From Amycolatopsis sp. 2-15 (GTDB lineage Bacteria; Actinomycetota; Actinomycetes; Mycobacteriales; Pseudonocardiaceae), in assembly GCF_030285625.1 (NCBI RefSeq), contig NZ_CP127294.1:3916001-3980000 (forward strand): a stretch of 64,000 nucleotides of DNA, read 5' to 3'. The position numbers were made by a program, and so were the translations under genes. Below are positions 33,358 to 41,957 of this stretch, one piece after another. Positions within the stretch are counted from its first letter, which is position 1. Each line of letters opens with the position of its first letter. The notes under the pieces are model-generated. The model worked only from the letters and a program-made list of their open reading frames with translations, made no database searches and was not told where the DNA came from.

Positions 33358-33630
33358 TTGAGTGCAATGAGCAGAGCGCACATCGCGGTCGAGAATGGAG
33401 ATATTAAAACACTTCGCACTATATTGGAAGGTGGTGTTGACGTAAACGAGGAACATCATGGTCTTACTTTGTTGCACCATGCGGTTGATGCCGAAATTGA
33501 CGGCCATGTGCAGACCGGTGAGGCGTTGCGTGTCGACACCACGGCGTATCTGCTCTTGCAGGGTGCGGATCCTCTGCGTCCTGCCAATGACCATACGGGC
33601 ATGAGTGCGGCTGAATCAGGTTTCCGTTGA
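33358..33630 (+). CDS. Short ankyrin-repeat-type protein, probably C-terminally truncated
   Basis: A 90-residue protein. The TTG at 33358 has GAAGGGGGAAG at good spacing; the ATG at 33367 is the alternative. It contains two ankyrin-like units: AVENGDIKTLRTILEGGVDV followed by a GLTLLHHAVDAEIDGH helix pair, then AYLLLQGADPLRPANDHTG. Homologues I recall continue with another helical repeat, whereas this one stops at MSAAESGFR, so the end may be lost at a junction near 33630. The start region is less GC-rich than the surroundings, suggesting transfer. Function unknown (protein-protein interaction). Confidence 0.6.
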   Translation: MSAMSRAHIAVENGDIKTLRTILEGGVDVNEEHHGLTLLHHAVDAEIDGHVQTGEALRVDTTAYLLLQGADPLRPANDHTGMSAAESGFR

Positions 33631-33987
33631 TGTGCGACGAGGCACCGGCCTGCCGCCTCGATGTCGGCGGCCGGTACCTCGCGAGCCCAGAGCAGCTCGT
33701 AGGGGAGCTGTCGAACGCGGACGCCGAAAAGACACGGGCCCTCGACAGTGGCGATCCGGGCCTGGTCTGCCTCCACTCGGGACGGAGCAGACGTCGACGA
33801 GGTCGCGCTGCTCAGCGCCGAGGAACCCCTGGCCGAACCAGCGGCCGAAAGCCAGTCGAGCGCTTCGGCTCGCGCCCGGTCCAGCCGCTCGATGCGCGCC
33901 AGGCACTCCAGTGACTCAGGACCGGCATCCTCTTCGATCATCCTGCCGAGCGTGCAGTAGGACTCCCAGGTCGACCCAAGTTCCGGC
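33631..33987. other. Gap between the ankyrin ORF and abiV
   Basis: About 360 bases. A minus-strand frame from an ATG at 33989 has plausible amino acid composition (IEEDAGPESLECLARIERL), but it opens exactly on the abiV start codon and runs antisense into the ankyrin gene. I do not accept it as a gene; it could be a relic. Confidence 0.3.
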
Positions 33988-34779
33988 ATGATGCAGGCTG
34001 ACCCCATGGTCGAGATGAGTCCGTCCGCGGCGCGCGAGTTCTGGAAAGCGTTGATGGACAACGCATCTGCCTTGGTCGCTGACGCCCATACCTTGTTGGC
34101 TGCCGGCTCGTATGGGCGTGCTCGCTCATTAAGTGTCCTGGCGCAGGAAGAACTCGGCAAGGCCCGCTGGATCTACGAGGAGTTCTCCTTCAGCTGGAAC
34201 GAGGGGGACGAAACTCCCCGCGCAGTGGATAAGCTTGCGCAGCACGGACGTAGTCACACGGCGAAGTACCTCGAAGCGGTCGTGTTCGGCGACGAGCTTG
34301 CCGAGTTCCGGGGAGACTACAGCCGTATCCGCGAGCTGGTTTCGAACCTCGACACGTGGGAAAAGACCTATGCGCGACGGCAAGAAGAAGCCGAGCTTGC
34401 CGCTCGCGAGGCCAACCGCGCCAAACAGCGGGGCTTCTATGTTGATCGGGCCGACGACGGATCCGTGCAGTCACCGACTGCGGTCCCAGCCGGAACGACG
34501 GACGCCGACCTGCAGACCGCGGCGCAGGTGATCGAGATGCTACTCATCCGCGATCACACTCGGATGAAGCACGACGCCACGACGCCGTATGACAGCACCC
34601 ATGAGCAACAGTTCCGGCTACTTCCCGTAGCTCACCCTGAAGACTGGGCAGCGTTTCTGGACGCGGGCTCGCGCGGAAAGCCCGATCCAGCAGAGACGAC
34701 GGCGCGGTCTGCCGAGCCCGCCGGCGAAAAACCCGAAATACCCTCTGACCAGGAAAATGATCAGGCCGCGGAGTCCTGA
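33988..34779 (+). CDS. AbiV-family protein (abortive infection, phage defence type)
   Basis: A 263-residue protein. Residues about 25-66 carry the AbiV-family signature: ALVADAHTLLAAGSYGRARS, then LSVLAQEELGKARWIYEEF. The remainder is helical and charged, with a HTRMKHDATTPY segment and a Pro/Glu-rich acidic tail. The lactococcal AbiV blocks phage multiplication by interfering with late translation. In actinobacteria the family is widespread and mostly untested, so defence is an inference. Possible starts are ATG 33988 and the in-frame ATG 34006. No partner toxin or nuclease gene is adjacent. It is intact within the eroded zone. Confidence 0.75.
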   Translation: MMQADPMVEMSPSAAREFWKALMDNASALVADAHTLLAAGSYGRARSLSVLAQEELGKARWIYEEFSFSWNEGDETPRAVDKLAQHGRSHTAKYLEAVVFGDELAEFRGDYSRIRELVSNLDTWEKTYARRQEEAELAAREANRAKQRGFYVDRADDGSVQSPTAVPAGTTDADLQTAAQVIEMLLIRDHTRMKHDATTPYDSTHEQQFRLLPVAHPEDWAAFLDAGSRGKPDPAETTARSAEPAGEKPEIPSDQENDQAAES

Positions 34780-34840
34780 CTTCGGCACGTCATGGTCACG
34801 GCCGAACGCTGGGCGAGTCCGTTGACGACGACCCGGTCGT

Positions 34841-34975
34841 TTAGGGACGCTGGAAGCCGAGCAGCGACGCACCGAGAAGGCCTGGCGCCGTTTCGGCGAA
34901 ACAGCACCCCAACGTGTGACCGCGGACGACACCTTCGAGGTCGAAGGCCCGGACTGGTACCGCGCGAAGCAGTGA
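34841..34975 (+). other. Short coding-like tail fragment
   Basis: A frame reading LGTLEAEQRRTEKAWRRFG and then a TFEVEGPDWYRAKQ ending, stopping at a TGA at 34973-34975, has convincing protein-like composition but no start codon. Probably the C-terminal remnant of an unknown gene. Confidence 0.3.
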
Positions 34976-35043
34976 CAGCCGGCTGGAGCACAACCTACCC
35001 AAGAGGGGCTCGTAGAAGTAGAGCCGAAGAGAGCCCGGCAGGC

Positions 35044-35880
35044 TCAGAGCTTGCGGGCGACGCCACCCGCGAACAGCCGCTGTGCGGTGTTGAGGGGCCT
35101 GAGCCGCGGTCCGTCCGGCCACCAGTTCACCAGCTCAACCAGGCCTGGCGGTACGAGCTCGAGGTTGTCGAACAGCTCGGCGATCTCGGCGCGTGTACGT
35201 GCCGTCGCTCCGCCGAGGGAGCCGTTGCGCACTGCCTCCTCGAGGTTGCGCATCGCCTCGGTGTCCTCGCCCTCGGGGTCAAGGATGTGGGTGAGCGCCA
35301 CGAAGGACCCGGACGGCAGCGCCTCGATGTACTCGTGCATCACCTCGGCCGGGCGGTGCCGCTCGCCCTTGTGGTGGTGCAGCGTCGCCATCTGGAATAG
35401 GGCGATCGGCTCGCTCCAATCGAGGTGGCCACGCACCGTCTCGTCGTCGAGGATGCTGCGCGGGTCGAAGATGTCGCCCTCGATGAAGCGGGTGAGGTCG
35501 TTCTCCTCGAGCAGCGCCCGGCCGTGCGCGACGACCAGCTCGTCGTTGTCCACGTACACGACCCTCGACTCCGGCCGAATCCGCTGCACCACCTGGTGCG
35601 TATTCTCCGCGGTCGGCAGCCCCGAACCGCAGTCGAGGTACTGCAGAACACCGGTCTGGCTCGCGATGAAACGGCAGACGCGGATGAGAAACGCGCGGTT
35701 CTCGACCGCGAGGTCGACCACGTCAGGCATGGCCGCGGTCAGTTCCCGCACGACCTGCCGGTCCACCTCGTAGTTGTCCTTGCCACCCAGCAACGCGTCG
35801 TACACCCTCGCCACGCTCGCGCGGTTCGGGTCGATCCCCACCGGTGCGTTCGGGTCCTGCTGCATGGCGTCCGATGACAT
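35044..35880 (-). CDS. SAM-dependent methyltransferase, Methyltransf_19 (DUF574) family
   Basis: A 278-residue protein, ATG at 35880 with TGGAGGCAGCGG upstream. It has the family start GIDPNRASVARVYDALLGGK and DNYEVDR, the SAM-binding region YLDCGSGLPTAENTH and VVYVDNDELVVAHGRALL, then LFQMATLHHH and SFVALTHILDPE. This family is greatly expanded in actinomycetes; substrates are unknown. It is intact, and the upstream 120 bp hold the likely promoter. No linked biosynthetic genes are visible. Confidence 0.88.
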   Translation of the reverse strand: MSSDAMQQDPNAPVGIDPNRASVARVYDALLGGKDNYEVDRQVVRELTAAMPDVVDLAVENRAFLIRVCRFIASQTGVLQYLDCGSGLPTAENTHQVVQRIRPESRVVYVDNDELVVAHGRALLEENDLTRFIEGDIFDPRSILDDETVRGHLDWSEPIALFQMATLHHHKGERHRPAEVMHEYIEALPSGSFVALTHILDPEGEDTEAMRNLEEAVRNGSLGGATARTRAEIAELFDNLELVPPGLVELVNWWPDGPRLRPLNTAQRLFAGGVARKL

Positions 35881-36359
35881 CCGCTGCCTCCAGTCACTCG
35901 TGTCAAGAGCGGTACCGAGCGTAGTCACCCTCGGCGAAATCGCCGAACGTGCCCACCATCTCGAAGCCGGGGTCGCCGTAGTACTAGCCGAAAATCGGGC
36001 GGATATGCCTGACCGGCGGTGATCAGCCGTTCGCGGTGCGCTTCTCGGCGATGACGGTGTGGACGGTCCGGTCAATAAGTCTGTGCGCGGGGTGCCTGAC
36101 GGAGATCACCGGCTTCGTGGTGCCGTGGGACGACGTGATCGCGAACTCGAAGCAGCTGTCGAGTCAGTACGCGATCCGGCGGTGAATGCACGCCGTAGAG
36201 CGATGGCATGTTGAGCGTCTGGCAGACGGGCCCGGCGACCCGGAGTACCCGGCCCGTTTGCCGTGTTTCCTGCGGGGATGTACGGGTAGGCCCTGGGTGG
36301 CGCGCCGGTGACAGGCCACCGTGTGGCCGGAAGTGACGTGTCCGCAGGTGGCCACGCGG
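35881..36359. other. Non-coding stretch and conserved 3' flank of the ANTAR gene
   Basis: A plus-strand frame near 36030-36183 reads CAGCLTEITGFVVPWDDVIA and stops; it is coding-like but unassigned. The part 36240-36359 is clearly similar to 43700-43806, the 3' flank of the broken ANTAR copy, and its first section also to the end of the 51675 gene. The duplication therefore included sequence beyond the stop codon. Confidence 0.45.
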
Positions 36360-36686
36360 TCAAGCAGGGGCCGCGGGGCCACCGCGCGATTCTGCGGGCA
36401 CGGTGGCGAGGAACTCGTCCACGAACGCTTGTGCGACGTCGCGGAGCTTGACGTTGGTGTCCTGCGACAGCGTCACGAGCACGTCGAACGCCTCCTGCGG
36501 GCCGCAGCGGCGCTGGGCCATCAGCACGCCTTTGGCCTGTTCGATCACTCCTCGGGTCTGCAATGCGTCCCGCAGCTGCCGGTTCTCCTCGGCCAGGGCC
36601 GCCGCGGCCTCAACGCCTTCGTGCGCGTGGCGGGCAGCCGGCGCCGGCCAGCTCGTCCGCTCAGCCTGTGTGTCCACCAACGACAC
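36360..36686 (-). CDS. Short ANTAR-domain protein (copy 1)
   Basis: A 108-residue protein from the GTG at 36686 (GAGGGGAGCAACC upstream). It has a short coiled lead, AAALAEENRQLRDALQTRG, directly followed by a complete ANTAR domain: [20 protein letters not shown], then [20 protein letters not shown] and AFVDEFLATVP. There is no GAF or receiver domain, so it would bind RNA hairpins without a built-in sensor, possibly regulated by expression level or by pairing with the GAF-ANTAR proteins. Two close relatives lie at 43807 (broken) and 51675 (intact). Confidence 0.85.
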   Translation of the reverse strand: MSLVDTQAERTSWPAPAARHAHEGVEAAAALAEENRQLRDALQTRGVIEQAKGVLMAQRRCGPQEAFDVLVTLSQDTNVKLRDVAQAFVDEFLATVPAESRGGPAAPA

Positions 36687-36846
36687 GGTTGCTCCCCTCG
36701 ATCCGCTGGTCACCCGATCCCGCGAGGACATCCGTATTTACCCCGTCGGGTGGTCGCCTGAAACCGGCGTTCCTGGTAGTGGAGGCCCGGGTATTCAGCG
36801 TGAAGGTGGCGCGGCGGGCGCGCCCGGTGGACAGGGAGGAAGGCTC

Positions 36847-37074
36847 GTTAAGGGTGACGTCGAGAGCTTCTACGAGGCCGGCCAGTGGAAGACGAAGGTC
36901 GAGGGCAACCAGCAGGCCTCGCACACCCACGGCTCGAAAGAGGAGGCGGTGGCCAAGGGCCGGGAGATGGCGATCGAGCGCGTCGTGGAGCACTTCATTC
37001 GGAACATGGATGGCACGATCGCCGTGCGCCACACTTATCCGCGCAGCCGCGACTCCCGCAACATCCCCGGCTGA
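36847..37074 (+). CDS. DUF2188-domain protein with an apparent GTT start
   Basis: A 75-residue DUF2188 protein: VKGDVESFYEAGQWKTKVEG, a NQQASHTHGSKEEAVAKGRE segment and HFIRNMDGTIAVRHTYPRS, ending in DSRNIPG. Homologues start with M-x-KGD-V, and the codon at that position is GTT (36847), with GGGAGGA six bases upstream. No ATG, GTG or TTG lies near it in frame. Either a GTT start is used poorly, or the start codon has mutated. DUF2188 proteins are small and often found with stress and DNA-end-repair genes, as here (ligase and LigD next door). Confidence 0.7.
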   Translation, partial: VKGDVESFYEAGQWKTKVEGNQQASHTHGSKEEAVAKGREMAIERVVEHFIRNMDGTIAVRHTYPRSRDSRNIPG

Positions 37075-37123
37075 CCCGCCGCTGCCGGTGTTGCCCTCCC
37101 GCAGTGGGCCAGCGGCCGGCGGG

Positions 37124-38046
37124 TCAGCGGCCGGGCAACGCCACCCGGGTGTCGTGCAGATCGGCGAGCAGGTCGCCGTGCTCGTCGATGCGGTGCAGCA
37201 CGTCCTCGGCGGTGAACGTCAACTCGGCCGGGGTGCGACAGGAGCGAACTTCGTCCCAGGTGATCGGGGTGGAGGCGGTGGGGGTGTCGCGGCCGCGCAG
37301 CGAGTACGGGGCGATCGTGGTCTTCGAGACGTGATTCTGGGACCAGTCGATCAACACCTTGTTCGTGCGCAGGGTTTTCGCCATCTTTGACACCACGAGC
37401 TCGGGCATCTCGGCGGCGAGTCCGCTCGGCGATGGCCTTGGCGTAGGTGGAGGTTCGGTCGGGCCGGCGGGTTCGGACGCCGCAGCAGATCTGGAGGCCC
37501 TTCGAGCCGCTGGTCTTGGGCAGCGGGGCGAGCCCGTCAACGGTGAGGACCTCCAGTAGCCGCTCCGCCACACGGGCGCACTCGACCACGCTGGCGCCCT
37601 CGCCCGGGTCGAGGTCGAACACCAGCCGGTCCGGGGACTGGCGTTTTCGGACCGGGGCCGACCATCCACTGGGGCACGTGCAGCTCGAGCGCGGCGAGGT
37701 TGGCCGCCCAGACCAGGCTCGGCAGGTCTTCGATCAGCGGGTAGGTGATCGTGCCGGGGCCGCGGTCGCTGCGGGATCCGGAGCTGGGCAGCGTCACCGT
37801 CTGGACCCAGTCGGGTGCGCCGCGCGGGCAGTTCTTCTCGAAGAACGCTTCCCCATCGGTGCCGTCCGCGAAGCGCACCATCGTGATCGGCCGGCGGCTG
37901 ATGTGGGGGAGCAGGACCGGGGCGATGTGCGTGTAGCACCGCACGACCTCGGCTTTGCTGAATCCCGTGCTGTAGAGCGGTTTGTCCAGGTTGGACAGCA
38001 CCAGTTGCCGCTCGCCGACCTGCACGGTCAGCTTCTTCTCCGCCAT
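37124..38046 (-). pseudogene. ligD: LigD polymerase/primase-domain protein, two frameshifts
   Basis: The gene begins well (ATG 38046, MAEKKLTVQVGERQLVLSNL, then DKPLYSTGFSKAEVVRCYTH, RRPITMVRFADG) and follows the archaeo-eukaryotic primase-type LigD polymerase domain. Near 37650 the frame shifts before LVFDLDPGEGASVVECARVA, which contains the DLDPG metal motif. Near 37421 an extra base shifts it again before AAEMPELVVSKMAKT, LIDWSQN and APYSLRGRDTPTAS. All domain parts are present, about 307 codons, so only two indels inactivate it, or they are sequencing errors. The intact enzyme fills ends in non-homologous end joining. It is divergent from an ATP-dependent ligase. Confidence 0.85.
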
Positions 38047-38361
38047 CGGCCTCACCTCCCGTTGCCACGACCGCGCGGCACGTCGCCGCGTCGAGGTCGG
38101 GCCGTGCGCGGTGCACGCACGGTCGTTGCTGGCTGCTGAACGCCGGCGCCACATCGCCGACAAGCGCCGCCAGCTACCCACTACAACACCGTGACCAGAA
38201 CACATCGGACGACCACCAACCAAACGGCCTAACATGCGAGCAGCGTCATCCGACGCTGTCACAACCCGTCCTGCCCGCCCCACCGAGGACGGAGGGCCCA
38301 TCGTGCAGCACGAGACACCACAGCGGACGTCACCCGGCCACATCGCGGAAGGACTGCGGCC
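38047..38361. promoter_or_regulatory. Divergent region between ligD-pol and the DNA ligase
   Basis: About 310 bases. A locally AT-richer tract around 38190-38235 probably contains the promoters of both NHEJ-type genes. I see no convincing ORF or inverted repeat. Confidence 0.35.
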
Positions 38362-39381
38362 ATGGCGGTAGTGCGGCCTCCGGTCGAGATGGCGCTCCTG
38401 CGCGCGGAGAAGCAGGTCCCGACATCCAGCACCGCCCGGCCGCTGTCGTTCGAGTCCAAAATGGATGGCTGGCGTGGTGTGCTGTTCCCCCGGGATGGCG
38501 TGCTGCAATCCCGCCGCGACAACAACCTCGCCGACCGCTTCCCTGAGCTGTTCGCCGCGGCTACGAGCCTCGGCGACGTCGTGCTGGACGGCGAGATCGT
38601 GGCGCACCGGGACGGGCGCCTCGACTTCGGATCCTTGGCCGGCAGCCCGCGCACTCGCGCCGAGAGCGGCGCGGTCATCTACTACGTCGCCTTCGACCTG
38701 CTGGCCGAAGGACACCGTGATCACCGGAGCTCGACCTACCAGCAACGCCGCGCCCGGCTGGAACAGCTGATGCACGGCGTGCCGCCCCCGCTGCAGCTGA
38801 TGCCCGCCACCACCGACCGCGACCAGGCCATGACGTGGATGGATCCCGCCTGCGCGCGCGTGGGCATCGAAGGAGTCGTGGTCAAGCCGCCGGGCAAGCC
38901 CTACCGGCCTGGACGCGCGGACTGGATCAAGGTCCGCTCTACCGTGGTCGTCGACGCCGTCGTCGTCGGTGTCACCGGCGACCCGAACCACCCGACCGAG
39001 CTGGTGCTCGCGCGTCCCGACCCCCCGGGTGCGCTGCAAGGCATCGGCCTCTCCCATGCCTTGAGCGATGCCCTGCGCGCCGAAGCGGGTCCTCACCTCG
39101 CGCTCACCGGCGAGGGATCCAGGAAGATCTCCACGGGCGTCTTCGGCCGCCCCAGCGTGACCGAGTACCGACCGGTGCACCCCAGCCTGGTCGTAGAGGT
39201 CCGCGCCGAAAGCTCCGTCCTGGTCTTCACCAACCGGCAACGACCCCGAGTGCACCGCGTGCGCCTCGACCTCTCCCCGGACGACGTCGTGCCTGAGCGA
39301 GACCGGGTTGTTGATGAGGGGCATGGCCCAGTCGTTGGGTCGAACCGGGCGGTTTCGTCTTGGACGAAGAAGCTGTTGTAG
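38362..39381 (+). CDS. ATP-dependent DNA ligase (LigC/LigD-ligase type)
   Basis: A 339-residue ligase. Nucleotidyltransferase motif I is ESKMDGWRG, with the AMP-accepting Lys at about residue 33; other motifs are SRRDNN, LDGEIVAHRDGRLDF (motif III region), GIEGVVVKPPGKPY (motif IV) and DWIKVRS (motif V). The C-terminal OB-fold follows, with VVVGVTGD and RKISTGVFGRPS. After LDLSPDDV the tail (VPERDRVVDEGHGPVVGSN) does not resemble ligase ends, and it overlaps an antisense fragment, so the natural C-terminus may have been replaced at a junction. It seals DNA ends, probably with the neighbouring LigD polymerase. Ku is not in the window. Confidence 0.88.
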   Translation: MAVVRPPVEMALLRAEKQVPTSSTARPLSFESKMDGWRGVLFPRDGVLQSRRDNNLADRFPELFAAATSLGDVVLDGEIVAHRDGRLDFGSLAGSPRTRAESGAVIYYVAFDLLAEGHRDHRSSTYQQRRARLEQLMHGVPPPLQLMPATTDRDQAMTWMDPACARVGIEGVVVKPPGKPYRPGRADWIKVRSTVVVDAVVVGVTGDPNHPTELVLARPDPPGALQGIGLSHALSDALRAEAGPHLALTGEGSRKISTGVFGRPSVTEYRPVHPSLVVEVRAESSVLVFTNRQRPRVHRVRLDLSPDDVVPERDRVVDEGHGPVVGSNRAVSSWTKKLL

Positions 39382-39566
39382 TCGGCGAACACGTGAAGTT
39401 CGACGTACGCGATCCGGGTTGCCGTCGGCGTGGGTGTTGGTGGGTGGTTGGTCGGGCATGAGGTGGACTTGGGCTCCGTCGGGTAGGTCGTGGGTAGTGG
39501 AGGCGAGGGGGCCGCGGGCGCGCATGCAGGTGACGGCGGGATTTCCTTCCTGCTCGTGCGGCGGGT
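39382..39566. other. Degraded stretch after the ligase
   Basis: The minus strand contains RIAYVELHVFADYNSFFVQD across about 39310-39410, a protein-like fragment that partly overlaps the ligase tail and has no start or stop arrangement. No intact gene. Confidence 0.35.
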
Positions 39567-39701
39567 CCTCCCGTCGGCCTTCAGATCGTGGGTCGCCGCA
39601 TGGACGATGCTCTGGTGCTGAAGGCCTCAGCCGCCTTCGAAGCCGTCGCTCCGTTGCACGACCGGCGTCCGCCGATCCTCACGGAGAACGTCAGGGAATG
39701 A
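39567..39701 (+). pseudogene. Amidase (GatA/AtzF type) C-terminal remnant
   Basis: PPVGLQIVGRRMDDALVLKA, then AAFEAVAPLHDRRP, ending at the TGA at 39699. The PVGLQIVG block followed by an alpha-helical AAFE end is the C-terminus of amidase-signature enzymes. The catalytic Ser-Ser-Lys part is absent. Confidence 0.6.
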
Positions 39702-40248
39702 GTCGGGTGGTGTGTGGTGCGCCGCAGCAGGAGACGCCGCCGGAGCGCCCGGTGTTACGGGTTGGGGGAGCGGCGCGCAGTTCAGGTCGTCAGGTCTACC
39801 CGGAGCGGCCCGGTCTTGGCCTCCATCGTGGAACGGCTGGGGTAGAGAGCCGAACGCGCAATGCCTTGACCTGCGGCCGTGGGCATCCGTCGCCAGCTGC
39901 TACCGGCATTTCGGACTGGAGTTCACCGCGATCCGGATAGCCATCGAACTGCGCCAGCGGGGCTGATCACCACTAAGCCTCCGTTTTCGTCATATCTGGC
40001 GTCGGCGACGTCGGGTACCGTCTGCAGCAGTTCGCCGGTGAACCTCCGTTCCTCCGCTATGCCCTCGAGCAAGGCCAGCCAGCTCCGGCCGTCGCCATTG
40101 GTCCGGATCCGGGCTTCGAAGGGATAGGTGCTACGTCACCGGCTTCGGCCGTCGAGCCTGGAGACGACAGACGTTGAAACCGGTATCCATTGATCTTGTC
40201 TTTTCGCAGAACACGGTGGCTCGTCACTGATCGGCGAAACATCAGGTT
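39702..40248. other. Degraded stretch with unassigned coding-like pieces
   Basis: About 550 bases. Two plus-strand pieces look protein-like: CYRHFGLEFTAIRIAIELRQ ending near 39965, and YRLQQFAGEPPFLRYALEQG in 40015-40170. Neither has a start or a family I recognise. They are probably relics. Confidence 0.35.
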
Positions 40249-40473
40249 CACGTTGCCCAGGGCATGGGCCTGGTTGGTCAGTGCATGGTGGGGCCGGAAT
40301 AGGGAGAGAGCGGCTTGGAGGTGCTCGGCTGCAGCGTCGTAGTCATCGAGGCGGGCGGAGAACCAGCCCAACAGGTTCAAGGCCTCCGCCTCCCACATCG
40401 CTTGGCCCAGCGCCCGGTAGAGCTCCAGTGCGCGATGGGTGTGGTCGATCGCCGTCCGATAGGTCTGCTGGTA
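40249..40473 (-). pseudogene. TPR-repeat fragment of a large regulator
   Basis: About 75 codons with tetratricopeptide periodicity: TAIDHTHRALELYRALGQAM, EAEALNLLGWFSARLDDYD and AAEHLQAALSLFRPHHALT. This is the pattern of the C-terminal TPR array in AfsR/SARP- or LuxR-type regulators. The N-terminal DNA-binding and NTPase parts are missing and the frame continues into non-homologous sequence. Confidence 0.6.
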
Positions 40474-40969
40474 ACGCGGCGGACAGGTGACGGTGCTGAT
40501 CGTGCGCCCGTTCCGCCGAAGAAAAGAAGCCGGCTCAGAGTCGGTCCACCGGCGATGACGGCGAGGGCAAAAAGCAGGTCGTCGTCGACGGACGCGCAAG
40601 GGCTTCAAGCAACAGTCGGTGTCCGCTGCCCGCGACTCAGCACCACAGGGATCCGCCTGAGATCATCCGGCCAGCAGTCCTGGCTCGGGTCTGTGCAGCG
40701 GTTGTGGCATCGACGGATGAAGGCTGCGATTGACCGGATACCACCGTCGTCGGCGAACTTATTTCGTGAACCGGTGCTGATCGAAATCCGGGCAAGGTCA
40801 AAAGAGGACGTCTGTACAGCTCAACGCGCTTATTGTCGGCAAGTCGCAGATCATCAAACACGTGACAGTGGTGGCCGGCAGAAAAAAATCCCCGCGAACA
40901 GGTGTCTCTTCTGCGCAGCCGGGTAATCGGCGGCGAAGCCAGACCCCACCACTACGAGGAAGTAGTAAA
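40474..40969. other. Non-coding stretch before the DUF2382 gene
   Basis: About 500 bases, less GC-rich from 40770 onward. It probably holds the promoter of the DUF2382 gene. No gene is supported. Confidence 0.35.
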
Positions 40970-41740
40970 ATGACAGTGCCTCATTCCCAGGATTTCGCTT
41001 CTTGGGCCGGAAAAACCATTCACGACACGGCTGGTCAGAAGATCGGCAAGGTCGGCCAGTTGTGGGCCGACGACGCCAGTGGCGCCCCTTCATGGGTCAC
41101 CGTCAACACCGGCCTGTTCGGCACGAGCGAGACGTTCCTGCCCGTCCAGGGCCTGCAACCCCGCGGTGACGACCTCCAGGCGTCCTACGACAAGGACGTC
41201 GTCAAGGATGCACCCCACGTCGACCCCTCAGGCAACCATCTCGACCCAGGCGAGATAAGCCGGCTCTACCAGCACTACGGTCTCGACACCGGACAAGGCC
41301 AGGTCGGGCGGACCGACACTGTGGCCGACACCGGGCGGGACACCTCCGGCCCCACCACCGACGACGCGATGACGCGTTCGGAGGAACGGCTGCGGGTGGG
41401 CACACAGCGAGAGCAGACCGGCCGGGCGACGCTTCGCAAGTACGTCGTCACCGAGACTCAGCAGGTCTCGGTCCCGGTGACGCACGAAGAGGTCCACGTC
41501 GAGCGCGAACCCATCACCGAGGCCAACGCCGGCGCCGCTCTCGACGGCCCGGCCATCTCCGAGGAAGAGCACGAGATGACCCTGCACGCCGAACGGCCGG
41601 TCGTGGAGACCGAGGCCGTGCCGGTCGAACGAGTACGACTGGCGAAGGAAGAGGTCACCGAGACCGAGACGGTCTCCGGCGAGGTGCGCAAGGAGCGCAT
41701 CGACACCGACGACCTGCCCGAGAACCGCCCGCGCCATTAA
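40970..41740 (+). CDS. PRC-barrel and DUF2382 domain stress-type protein
   Basis: A 256-residue protein, ATG at 40970 with ACGAGGAAG upstream. The N-terminal PRC-barrel (about 8-80) has TIHDTAGQKIGKVGQLWADD, APSWVTVNTG and ETFLPVQGLQ. A linker follows (ISRLYQHYGLD). The C-terminal DUF2382 region (about 135-250) shows the repeated charged pattern SEERLRVGTQ, LRKYVVTETQQVSVPVTHEE and VHVEREP, then a similar ETEAVPVERVRLAKEEV unit. Such proteins are soluble, charged and common in desiccation- or oxidative-stress gene sets, but their action is unknown. It is convergent with the Ser/Thr kinase gene. Confidence 0.88.
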   Translation: MTVPHSQDFASWAGKTIHDTAGQKIGKVGQLWADDASGAPSWVTVNTGLFGTSETFLPVQGLQPRGDDLQASYDKDVVKDAPHVDPSGNHLDPGEISRLYQHYGLDTGQGQVGRTDTVADTGRDTSGPTTDDAMTRSEERLRVGTQREQTGRATLRKYVVTETQQVSVPVTHEEVHVEREPITEANAGAALDGPAISEEEHEMTLHAERPVVETEAVPVERVRLAKEEVTETETVSGEVRKERIDTDDLPENRPRH

Positions 41741-41957
41741 GCGCCGCGCTCACCTCGGTCAGCGGACGTCGGGGCGCGCACCCCTGCGCCGTCGCCGGAC
41801 GGCCGGCGACCGCGCCCCGACGCCGTCACCGGCCGCCACGGCGATGCCAGATCCGGATCGCTCGCCCGGCCCGCGATGAGGGCACGGCTCGCGGCTTGCC
41901 ACGCCGTAGGTGGGCGCGGTGTGCCGCCGGAGGCGAAGTCCGGTTGGCTGCGCGGTG

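Noticed and set aside
33456..34160. Minus-strand frame between the ankyrin and AbiV genes
   Set aside because: It overlaps both neighbours antisense, its best ATG coincides with the AbiV start, and no family is recognised.
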